Below are positions 16,045-22,914 of a DNA stretch of 33,277 nucleotides, piece by piece. Source of the stretch: Pseudomonas sp. (lineage in GTDB: Bacteria; Pseudomonadota; Gammaproteobacteria; Pseudomonadales; Pseudomonadaceae); contig NZ_JASLGE010000008.1 of assembly GCF_030150285.1 (NCBI RefSeq), positions 1 to 33,277 of the forward strand, read 5' to 3'. The position numbers and the translations under genes were made by a program. A model generated the notes under the pieces. It was not told the DNA's origin, made no database searches, and saw nothing but the letters and a program-made list of their open reading frames with translations. Every line of letters begins with the position of its first letter. Within the stretch, counting starts at the first letter, position 1.

Positions 16045-16646
16045 GTGTCCAGCTCCTCGGCAGGTGGCAGTTCGCCCGGTACTTCGCCATCGGCCTTGAT
16101 GCCCTGAAACGCGGCCAGGCGACGCGAATAGTGGTCACGCACCACCAGGTTGAGGTGGCAGCCGGGGCAGGTGAACAGGCGTTGGGTGACGTTTTCGGTG
16201 TAGGTGTCGCAATGCACGCACCACACGCGGCGCACCAGCGTGCCGCTGTGTTCGCGCAGCACTTCGTCGCGGTTGAGGTCCACCGCATTGGCGGCTTGCA
16301 TGGCGGTGCCGATAAAGGTTTCCGACCCGCTCAGGTACAGGCGCGTCCCCATGTAGGCCTCGCCCAGCAGTGTGCGCAGGTGGTCAAGCAGGGCCTGGTT
16401 ACTGGCGAACACGTGCATCTCGTCAACGGTGCTGTGGTGCAGAGCGTCAAGGTGGTTGTGGCCGGAAAATGATTCGGTGGAGTAGAGCAGGACGCTGTTC
16501 TGGCGTTGAGCCGGCGTCATGTCCTGGATCAGTCGCAGCATGGCTGCGCCGCCGCTGCCCTGGCCTGCGATCAGATGGCGAAGCCCACCCGCCATGGGTT
16601 GCAACACGTCGTAGATCGGGCGGCTTTTAATGCCGGTGATAAGCAT
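16041..16646 (-). CDS. DmmA-like subunit of dimethylamine monooxygenase family
   Basis: A 201-residue soluble protein and first gene of the operon. The N-terminal two-thirds resembles a ferredoxin-reductase NAD-binding half without the flavin domain (LLYSTESF, MHVFASNQALLDHL, then RLYLSGSETFIG). The C-terminal part carries a four-cysteine knuckle at C143, C146, C160 and C163 (CVHC, then CPGC), likely a metal or iron site. This architecture and context match the DmmA family subunit found with DUF3445 demethylases. The ATG at 16646 has AGAGGTG upstream. The precise job of this subunit is uncertain. A sigma-54-like box lies about 82 bases before it. Confidence 0.8.
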   Translation of the reverse strand: MLITGIKSRPIYDVLQPMAGGLRHLIAGQGSGGAAMLRLIQDMTPAQRQNSVLLYSTESFSGHNHLDALHHSTVDEMHVFASNQALLDHLRTLLGEAYMGTRLYLSGSETFIGTAMQAANAVDLNRDEVLREHSGTLVRRVWCVHCDTYTENVTQRLFTCPGCHLNLVVRDHYSRRLAAFQGIKADGEVPGELPPAEELDT

Positions 16647-16727
16647 GGTGACACACCTCTTAATACGTTACCGCGGCTGTGCCCTGCGGTAACAAAAACA
16701 GCGGATTCAGGCTTCTGCCAAGTACAA

Positions 16728-16743
16728 AGCAGAACCTATGCCA
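16728..16743 (-). promoter_or_regulatory. Candidate sigma-54 (-24/-12) promoter of the demethylase-like operon
   Basis: On the minus strand the bases read TGGCATAGGTTCTGCT, with GG and GC separated as in the RpoN consensus TGGCAC-N5-TTGCA/T. It sits about 82 bases upstream of the first operon gene. An AT-rich AAACATATAAAA motif lies about 10 bases further upstream. Confidence 0.45.
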
Positions 16744-16752
16744 TATTTCATC

Positions 16753-16771
16753 TTGTTTTATATGTTTTATG
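16753..16771 (-). promoter_or_regulatory. Putative operator shared with the aldehyde dehydrogenase promoter
   Basis: On the plus strand TGTTTTAT occurs twice at nine-base spacing (16754-16761, 16763-16770). The complement reads ATAAAACATATAAAACA. The string AAACATATAAAA recurs at 18402-18413 upstream of the aldehyde dehydrogenase and the FadR-type gene. A shared regulator is inferred, not shown. Confidence 0.4.
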
Positions 16772-16901
16772 TCGAATACCCATTTATAGGGGTGTCCGGT
16801 GGGTGGTTCAGAGGGGGGAGAGACCGTGAGCGGGCGCTGTTTTCGGTCCGGTGCGCGTTAACGATGCGCCAGACGTCTGCAGTGCCCGCTTTTGGTGCCT
16901 G

Positions 16902-18326
16902 TCAGTGCTTGAACATGACGTGGCGCACACAGGTGTAGTCTTCCAGCCCGTACATGGACATGTCCTTGCCGTAGCCGGATTGCTTCATGCCGCCGTGGGG
17001 CATTTCGCTGGTCAACATGAAGTGCGTGTTCACCCAGGTGCAGCCGTACTGCAGGCGCGCGGCCAGGCGGTTGGCGCGGCCGACATCCTGCGTCCACACC
17101 GATGAGGCCAGGCCGTAGTCCGAATCATTGGCGTACGCCAAGGCCTGGGCTTCGTCGGTGAACGGCGTAATGCTGACGACGGGGCCAAACACTTCCCGCT
17201 GAACGATCTCGTCGTCCTGGCGGGCATCGGCCAGCACGGTCGGCTCAAAGAAGTAGCCCGGGCCTTCGACGCGGTTGCCGCCGGTAATCACCCGAATATG
17301 CGGCTGGGCTTTGGCGCGCTCGACAAAACCGGCCACACGTTCCAGGTGGTCGCGGGTAATCAGCGGGCCGAGTTCGGTGTCGGGATCGTCCTGCAGGCCG
17401 TGACGAATGCTGCTCACGGCCGCCCCGAGCTTTTGCACGAAGGCTTCGTACACGCCCTGTTGCACGTACAAGCGGCACGCGGCGGTGCAGTCCTGGCCCG
17501 CGTTATAGAAGCCAAAGGCGCGTATGCCTTCAACGGCGGCGTCGATGTCAGCATCGTCAAAAATCAGTACGGGGGCCTTGCCGCCCAGTTCCATATGGGT
17601 GCGTTTAACGCTGCTGGCGGTGGCACCGACAATGCGAGCGCCGGTCGCCACGGAACCCGTGAGCGAGACCAGGCGTACTTTCGGGTGAGTTACCAGGGGT
17701 TCGCCCACGCTTGGGCCACGGCCAAACAGGATGTTTACCACGCCAGCAGGGAAAATCTCGGCAATGAACTCAGCCAGTTTCAGTGCTGTCAGCGGGGTTT
17801 GTTCCGAAGGCTTGAGCACCACGCAGTTACCGGCCGCCAGTGCGGGTGCGAGCTTCCAGGCCACCATCATGAGCGGGTAGTTCCACGGTGCGATGGAGGC
17901 GACTACGCCCAGCGGGTCGCGACGAATCATGGAGGTGTGCCCCGGCAGGTATTCACCGCCCGCCGAGCCCGACATGCAGCGGCTGGCACCGGCGAAAAAA
18001 CGGAACACGTCGGCAATGGCCGGAATTTCATCGTTCAAGGCCGCGAGGTAGGGTTTACCGCAGTTCTGCGACTCCAGGCGGGCCAGTGTGTGCGCGTGGG
18101 CTTCGATACAGTCGGCCAATGTGAGCAGCAACTGTGCGCGGTCTTTGGGAGGCGTTTGCGCCCAGCCTTCAAACGCTTGATCGGCAGCGATGACGGCGGC
18201 TTCAACCTGATGGCTGCTGGCCTCTGCGATGTTGACCAGGACCGTACCCAGGGAGGGGTTGTACACGGCCTGGCTCTCGCCTTCACCGTCGACCAGTTGG
18301 CCGTTGATCAAAAGTTTGGTTTGCAT
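16902..18326 (-). CDS. Aldehyde dehydrogenase, gamma-aminobutyraldehyde (PatD/YdcW) type
   Basis: A 474-residue NAD-dependent aldehyde dehydrogenase, the same length as E. coli PatD, which converts 4-aminobutanal to GABA in putrescine breakdown. Catalytic residues are visible: Asn149 in APWNYP, Glu246 in MELGGK and nucleophile Cys280 in GQDCTAAC. The GQDCTAACR block is typical of aminoaldehyde-type enzymes. ATG 18326 has AGGG eight bases upstream; a longer frame upstream is AT-rich and lacks a ribosome site. It lies directly upstream of the demethylase-like operon on the same strand, but about 255 bases and a separate promoter intervene. It could oxidise the aldehyde released from an N-dealkylated amine. 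Divergent from the FadR-type regulator. Confidence 0.88.
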   Translation of the reverse strand: MQTKLLINGQLVDGEGESQAVYNPSLGTVLVNIAEASSHQVEAAVIAADQAFEGWAQTPPKDRAQLLLTLADCIEAHAHTLARLESQNCGKPYLAALNDEIPAIADVFRFFAGASRCMSGSAGGEYLPGHTSMIRRDPLGVVASIAPWNYPLMMVAWKLAPALAAGNCVVLKPSEQTPLTALKLAEFIAEIFPAGVVNILFGRGPSVGEPLVTHPKVRLVSLTGSVATGARIVGATASSVKRTHMELGGKAPVLIFDDADIDAAVEGIRAFGFYNAGQDCTAACRLYVQQGVYEAFVQKLGAAVSSIRHGLQDDPDTELGPLITRDHLERVAGFVERAKAQPHIRVITGGNRVEGPGYFFEPTVLADARQDDEIVQREVFGPVVSITPFTDEAQALAYANDSDYGLASSVWTQDVGRANRLAARLQYGCTWVNTHFMLTSEMPHGGMKQSGYGKDMSMYGLEDYTCVRHVMFKH

Positions 18327-18650
18327 GGCGTTTCCCTGTGTGCGTGCAGGGGCGCATCGCGAATCGGCGCAGGCCCCTGAGGTTTTATTGTTGGACACCT
18401 TAAACATATAAAAACATATCTTAATGTTTGTGCGGTGCGCAACCCTCTCGCGTTTTTTCACGTAAATGTGGAGTTCGGTGGTTTTTTCGAGGGTACTTGG
18501 GCGGCCGCGACCGTATCAGCTCGAAGTTAATCGCTATAAGATACGAGGCTGAACGTTTAGCTGAGGGCTCGCTCGCGCCGCAGATGGGCGCTTTGTGAGG
18601 CTGGAATCTGCAGGTGAGCGTATGACATGCACGCTGAGTTTGGAGAGCCA
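18327..18650. other. Divergent control region between aldehyde dehydrogenase and FadR-type regulator
   Basis: A 324-bp noncoding interval. Its left part is AT-rich and carries the repeats described at 18402-18429. The remainder is GC-rich with no clear hairpin or -10/-35 pair that I can defend. The TTGGAGA just before 18651 is the ribosome site of the regulator. Confidence 0.5.
18402..18429. promoter_or_regulatory. Putative operator: tandem AAACATAT repeats with an inverted ATGTTT
   Basis: AAACATAT occurs at 18402-18409 and 18412-18419, ten bases apart (one helical turn). AAACAT (18412-18417) is also inverted as ATGTTT (18424-18429), giving a 6-6-6 palindrome of the size bound by GntR/FadR dimers. 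It lies between the aldehyde dehydrogenase and the regulator gene, so autoregulation and control of the dehydrogenase are plausible. Confidence 0.45.
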
Positions 18651-19412
18651 ATGAGTGCCCTGAATACTGACCGCAGTACCGCCTTTATCCGGTTGCGCCA
18701 GGAAGGCCGCACCGATGAGGTCGCGCGGCGGCTGGTGGAAGCCATTGAATTGGGGCTGTTTGCAGAAGGCCAGCAACTGCCCAGTGAGTCTGAGCTCGCG
18801 CTCCAGTTGGGTGTGGCGACGGTGACGTTGCGTGAAGCGTTGGTGGTGTTGCGCCAGAGGGGGTTGATCGAAACCCGGCGAGGTCGCAATGGCGGCAGTT
18901 TTGTCTGTGCGCCTGTTGAGCTGCCCGAAGCCTTGTTGTTGCAGCGGCTCAAGGAGATCAGCGGCCCGGACTTGCGCGATCTGAGTGACGAGCAAGTGGC
19001 CATTTCCGGCACGGCAGCGCGGCTGGCGGCCCAGCGCAGCTCTCGCGAGCAGCATGGGCGCATAGCGCATCACATCGAAGCACTGGGCAAGGCCACGACC
19101 CGTCAGGCCCGGCACCGCGCGGACGCGCGTTTCCATATCGAAGTGGCTGCTGCTGCGCAATCTCTGCGCCTCACGCATGCCGAAATGCGCCTGCAATCGG
19201 AGGTGGGCGAGTTGCTGTGGATGGATGCCATCATGGGCAACGACATTGCGTTGGTGGAACAAGAACATCGGGCCATTTTGCAAGCGTTGATCAACAACGA
19301 TGCGGTGCTGGCGGGGGCTTTGGCTGAAGCCCATGTCATGCGCGGGATCAAGCGGCTGATGAGCTTGCGGCTGGAGTTACTGGCCGGCAGTGAAGACAGT
19401 GTTATTGCGTGA
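18651..19412 (+). CDS. FadR/GntR family transcriptional regulator
   Basis: A 253-residue DNA-binding regulator. The N-terminal winged helix-turn-helix (about 15-80) contains GQQLPSESELALQLGVA and then TLREAL...RGLIETRRGRNGG, the standard GntR pattern. The C-terminal all-helical region (about 100-240) has the FCD-type ligand domain with an H/D/E-rich stretch (ADARFHIEVAAAA, then EHRAILQAL and EAHVMRGI) compatible with a metal-assisted ligand pocket. ATG 18651 follows TTGGAGA; an ATG eight codons upstream lacks a ribosome site. It is divergent from the aldehyde dehydrogenase and followed by the Cache protein, so it is the likely regulator of this cluster. Confidence 0.9.
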   Translation: MSALNTDRSTAFIRLRQEGRTDEVARRLVEAIELGLFAEGQQLPSESELALQLGVATVTLREALVVLRQRGLIETRRGRNGGSFVCAPVELPEALLLQRLKEISGPDLRDLSDEQVAISGTAARLAAQRSSREQHGRIAHHIEALGKATTRQARHRADARFHIEVAAAAQSLRLTHAEMRLQSEVGELLWMDAIMGNDIALVEQEHRAILQALINNDAVLAGALAEAHVMRGIKRLMSLRLELLAGSEDSVIA

Positions 19413-19608
19413 TGCGTTGGTGTTGGGTTGCCCGTGACCAAAGTCCAATGCACAGCGCTGTATCCAGGTGTCAGGTTATACGGGGAAGGTTTAATAGACA
19501 GCGAAGTCAGTGATTCACAGGGCGAGAACAGTCCGGGTGGCCTAACGCCTTGGCATTTCGCTTGCAGCCACCAATAAAAAGAAAGCTAACCCTGCGTGAG
19601 GTAATGCC

Positions 19609-20358
19609 ATGATCGCTCCGAGTGAAACCCCTTCCCTTTCTGCGTGTGTCCAACAGCTCAATACGACGCTGGAAACCGTCTTTATCCAGGTCCGACAATT
19701 GGTGGATGAAGCGCATCAGCTCTGGGGTCGGGTACTGGAGCAAGGCCGCCAGCCCACGGCAAGGGATTTGGCGTCGCTGCGCCCGGCCATTGATCGGCAG
19801 TTGCTGGCCACCGGTGCCTTTGGCTGTGGCGGTGGCGTGATCCTTGAGCCCGGATGCCTGGCGGATCGCGAAATGCATCTGGAATGGTGGTATTTGGCCG
19901 ATGGGGGCAAAACCATGCCGTTGCGCCCCAACTTTGACCTGCGGCGCGAAAACTTTTACGACTACACCGAAATGCCCTGGTTCAGCCGCCCGCGTACCAC
20001 AGGGGCGAGCAATGTAGAGGGGCCCTATGTCGACCTGTACGGTACCAATATGTACGTGCTGACGTTCACCATGCCGATTGTGGTGCAGGGCCGTTTTATC
20101 GGGGTGGCGGGGCTGGACTTGTCGTTGCACAACCTGGAACGTCTGTTGGTTCGTAGCCTGATGCGGCTTGAGCACGAAGCCGTGCTGCTCTCGGGAGATG
20201 GTCGCGTGATCGCTTCCAATAGCGCTAACTGGATGGTGGGTGACCTGGCTCCGAAGCTGCTCGAACCGTTGCCGGAAAATGGCATTCGGCTGCCATTGGC
20301 CGAGCCTGATGCCGGCTGGTCATTGATTCGTTTACCGGCCTTGCGCTCGGCCGCCTGA
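19609..20358 (+). CDS. Stand-alone Cache-domain protein (soluble)
   Basis: A 249-residue protein that is essentially one double-Cache-like sensory domain. An N-terminal helix (about 5-50) is followed by the characteristic core: EMPWFSRPR (about 123-131), GPYVDLYGTNMYVLTFTMPI (about 141-160), then GRFIGVAGLDLSL (164-176). It has no signal peptide, no transmembrane segment and no output domain, whereas Cache domains normally sit outside the membrane in chemoreceptors and kinases. ATG 19609 has GAGGT upstream. It follows the FadR-type gene on the same strand after about 196 bases. It may bind the cluster's amine-type ligand in the cytoplasm. Confidence 0.8.
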   Translation: MIAPSETPSLSACVQQLNTTLETVFIQVRQLVDEAHQLWGRVLEQGRQPTARDLASLRPAIDRQLLATGAFGCGGGVILEPGCLADREMHLEWWYLADGGKTMPLRPNFDLRRENFYDYTEMPWFSRPRTTGASNVEGPYVDLYGTNMYVLTFTMPIVVQGRFIGVAGLDLSLHNLERLLVRSLMRLEHEAVLLSGDGRVIASNSANWMVGDLAPKLLEPLPENGIRLPLAEPDAGWSLIRLPALRSAA

Positions 20359-20383
20359 CCGGGGGCCGACACCCGCTGCCCCG

Positions 20384-20406
20384 CGCCGCACTCAGTGCGG
20401 CGTAGT
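20384..20406 (+). terminator. Possible terminator after the Cache gene
   Basis: CGCCGCA (20384-20390) pairs with TGCGGCG (20396-20402) around a 5-base loop. A short weak T-rich stretch (TAGTCATTTT) follows. It separates the Cache gene from the ABC transporter operon. Confidence 0.45.
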
Positions 20407-20633
20407 CATTTTCGTCAGTGCTGTAAAACCTATCAAGATAGCCACTTTAGAGCGTCTGCAGGCTCAATGCGGAGGTGTTTTCTCGGCCTTGTTTGATATA
20501 AATATTTTCACTGTGTTGATTTATGAAATAATACGTGTCATCTATAGCGGCACACAGTCAACGGACTGATCCACCGCGCCAACAGGGATGGCGTGTGTGT
20601 TCTCACCCCGAACGCCCTTCAGGAGTCAATAAT

Positions 20634-21413
20634 TTGAACAAGACAGTACTTCTAGGTGCACTGGCACTGTGCGCTTTCAGCTGTGTGGCCCAAGCGGATA
20701 ACGCGCCGTTGCGTATTGGTATCGAAGCCGCTTACCCACCGTTTTCGATGAAGACCCCTGAAGGCGGGATCAGCGGGTTTGACTACGACATCGGCAATGC
20801 GCTGTGCGAAGAAATGAAGATCAAATGCACCTGGGTGGTCCAGGAGTTCGACGGCATGATTCCTTCGCTCAAAGTGCGCAAAGTGGATGCGGTGTTGTCA
20901 TCGATGTCGATTACGCCGGACCGTTTGAAGTCCGTTGATTTCACGAAAAAGTACTACCACACCCCGGGCAAGTTCGCGATGAAGGCGGGCAATGTGATCA
21001 ACGACCCGATGGTTGACCTCAAAGGCAAGCGAGTGGGGGTTCAGCGCTCTTCGACCTACGACCGTTTTGCGACGCAGAAGCTTGAGCCGGAAGGGGTCGT
21101 GGTGGTGCGCTACTCGACGCAGAGTGAAGCCTTCCTGGACCTGATTTCGGGGCGTCTGGACGCCACGCTTGCTGACATCATCTACACCGATGAAAGCTTT
21201 ATCAAAACCCCTCAGGGCGCGGGTTATGCCCTGGTCGGGCCGGATATCAATGACCCGGCATTCTTCGGCCGGGGTGCAGGCATTGCTCTGCGTAAGGGTG
21301 ACACGGCGAACGCCGAACGCTTGAATGCCGCGATTGATGCGATCCGTGCCAACGGTAAGTACGACCAGGTGATGGGCAAGTACTTCACCTACGACATCTA
21401 CGGCCAAAGGTAA
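20634..21413 (+). CDS. Periplasmic basic amino-acid ABC transporter substrate-binding protein (AotJ/HisJ-like)
   Basis: A 259-residue solute-binding protein (family 3). A Sec signal peptide MNKTVLLGALALCAFSCVAQA is cleaved before Asp, followed by LRIGIEAAYPPFS and GFDYDIGNAL, the usual HisJ/ArtJ/AotJ opening. The acidic D/E residues near FDYD and the RLDATLADIIY segment belong to the amino-acid-binding cleft. The start is a TTG codon at 20634, chosen because AGGAG lies eight bases upstream and it gives an exact signal peptide; earlier ATGs would add an unrelated tail. First gene of an aotJQMOP-like operon. A strong hairpin follows before the first permease. The ligand is probably a cationic or modified amino acid. 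Confidence 0.9.
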   Translation: MNKTVLLGALALCAFSCVAQADNAPLRIGIEAAYPPFSMKTPEGGISGFDYDIGNALCEEMKIKCTWVVQEFDGMIPSLKVRKVDAVLSSMSITPDRLKSVDFTKKYYHTPGKFAMKAGNVINDPMVDLKGKRVGVQRSSTYDRFATQKLEPEGVVVVRYSTQSEAFLDLISGRLDATLADIIYTDESFIKTPQGAGYALVGPDINDPAFFGRGAGIALRKGDTANAERLNAAIDAIRANGKYDQVMGKYFTYDIYGQR

Positions 21414-21423
21414 GTCAATCCGC

Positions 21424-21461
21424 AACCCTGACGCCGCCCCCTTGGGGGCGCGGCCAGGGTT
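21424..21461 (+). other. Intercistronic stem-loop between binding-protein and permease genes
   Basis: AACCCTG (21424-21430) pairs with CAGGGTT (21455-21461) around a very GC-rich inner stem (CGCCCCC/GGGGGCG region). T-rich sequence follows at 21472-21477. It could partially terminate or protect the mRNA 3' end so that more binding protein than permease is made. Confidence 0.6.
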
Positions 21462-21502
21462 TGTCTTGCGCGTTTTTTGACGCCCGCTCAAGGAACTTCA
21501 TC

Positions 21503-22192
21503 ATGCTCTATGGCTACGGATCGAGCATTCTCGAGGGTGCCTGGCTGACAGTGAGCCTGGCCTTGACGTCGATGGCCATGGCCATTGCCCTCGGCCTGAT
21601 CGGCGCAACGTGCCGTTTGTCCCCGATCAAGTGGCTGGCCAGGTTGGGCGAGACCTACACCACGGTGATCCGTGGTATCCCGGACCTGGTGCTGATCCTG
21701 CTGATTTTCTATGGCGGCCAGGACCTGGTGAACCGTATCGCCTTGGCGCTCGGGTCCACCGACTACATCGACATCAACCCCTTTATCGCCGGCGTGTGCA
21801 CCATGGGCTTTATTTTTGGTGCGTACCTGTCGGAAACCTTTCGCGGCGCATTTATGGCCATTCCCAAGGGGCAGGCAGAAGCGGGGCTGGCCTATGGCAT
21901 GCGGCCGGGCAAAGTGTTCTGGCGAATACTGGTGCCGCAGATGACCCGCTTCGCGTTGCCGGGGTTTACGAACAACTGGCTGGTGCTGACCAAGTCCACT
22001 GCGCTGATTTCGGTGATCGGCTTGCAAGACATGATGTTCAAAGCCAAAAGCGCGGCGGATGCGACCCATGAGCCGTTCACGTTTTTCCTCGCGGTAGCGG
22101 GGCTTTATCTGATGCTGACCAGCGTGTCATTGCTGGTGCTGCGCTATCTGGAAAAACGCTACTCGGTCGGCATTAAAGCCGCCGAGCTGTGA
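21503..22192 (+). CDS. Polar amino-acid ABC transporter permease (AotQ/HisQ-like)
   Basis: A 229-residue inner-membrane permease of the histidine/lysine/arginine/ornithine type, with about five helices. The cytoplasmic EAA loop that contacts the ATPase is visible as GQAEAGLAYGMRPGKVFWRILVP (about 130-152), shown here by its conserved E-A-G and G residues. GTDYIDIN-like loops are HisQ-type. ATG 21503 is preceded by AAGGAA; the longer frame upstream reads through the intercistronic hairpin and is rejected. Second gene of the operon, 13 bases before the next permease. Confidence 0.9.
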   Translation: MLYGYGSSILEGAWLTVSLALTSMAMAIALGLIGATCRLSPIKWLARLGETYTTVIRGIPDLVLILLIFYGGQDLVNRIALALGSTDYIDINPFIAGVCTMGFIFGAYLSETFRGAFMAIPKGQAEAGLAYGMRPGKVFWRILVPQMTRFALPGFTNNWLVLTKSTALISVIGLQDMMFKAKSAADATHEPFTFFLAVAGLYLMLTSVSLLVLRYLEKRYSVGIKAAEL

Positions 22193-22205
22193 CGGGGAGC
22201 TCGCC

Positions 22206-22904
22206 ATGATGCTTGACTACACCGTGATCTGGGAAAACCTGCCGCTGTACTTCAGCGGTGTGCTGGTGACCCTCAAGGTTCTGCTGATTTCGCTGTTCTT
22301 CGGTTTGTTGCTGGCGATTCCGCTGGCGCTGATGCGGGTGTCCCGCTCGCCCTTGATCAATTTTCCGGCCTGGTTGTACACCTATGTCATTCGCGGCACG
22401 CCGATGCTGGTGCAATTGTTTCTGATCTATTTTGGTCTGGCGCAATTTGAAGCTGTGCGTCAAAGCGTGTTCTGGCCTTACCTCTCCAGTGCCACGTTTT
22501 GCGCGTGCATGGCGTTTGCAATCAACACCAGTGCCTACAGCGCCGAGCTGTTGGCGGGGAGTCTGAAGGCCACCTCGGCGGGTGAAATTGAGGCGGGAAA
22601 AGCGATGGGCATGTCGCGCATCACGCTGTTTCGCCGGATTCTGCTGCCATCGGCCATGCGCCGGGTACTGCCGCAGTACAGCAACGAAGTCTTGATGATG
22701 ATGCAGACCACGAGCCTGGCGTCGATTGTCACCCTCATTGATATCACCGGGGCCGCACGTACCGTCAATGCGCGGTATTACCTGCCGTTTGAAGCGTACA
22801 TCACAGCGGCCATTTTCTATTTGGTTCTGACCTTCCTTCTGACGCGTCTGTTCAAACTGGCCGAGCGCCGCTGGCTGGCGTACCTGGCACCGCGCAAGCA
22901 CTAA
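22206..22904 (+). CDS. Polar amino-acid ABC transporter permease (AotM/HisM-like)
   Basis: A 232-residue second permease that pairs with the preceding one to form the membrane channel. It has the EAA loop around EIEAGKAMGMSRITLFRRILLP (about 128-149) and the VIRGTPMLVQLFLIYFG segment (about 59-75) typical of this family. The ATG at 22206 has GGGGAG upstream; the adjacent ATG at 22209 is a possible alternative. The stop is followed after 10 bases by the M14 amidohydrolase gene, so the genes are translationally close. Confidence 0.9.
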   Translation: MMLDYTVIWENLPLYFSGVLVTLKVLLISLFFGLLLAIPLALMRVSRSPLINFPAWLYTYVIRGTPMLVQLFLIYFGLAQFEAVRQSVFWPYLSSATFCACMAFAINTSAYSAELLAGSLKATSAGEIEAGKAMGMSRITLFRRILLPSAMRRVLPQYSNEVLMMMQTTSLASIVTLIDITGAARTVNARYYLPFEAYITAAIFYLVLTFLLTRLFKLAERRWLAYLAPRKH

Positions 22905-22914
22905 GGGGCATTTT

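Noticed and set aside
20490..20548. AT-rich stretch upstream of the ABC operon as an RpiR operator or promoter
   Set aside because: Contains AAATATTT and several TTGAT-like strings, but no clean palindrome or properly spaced -35/-10 pair.
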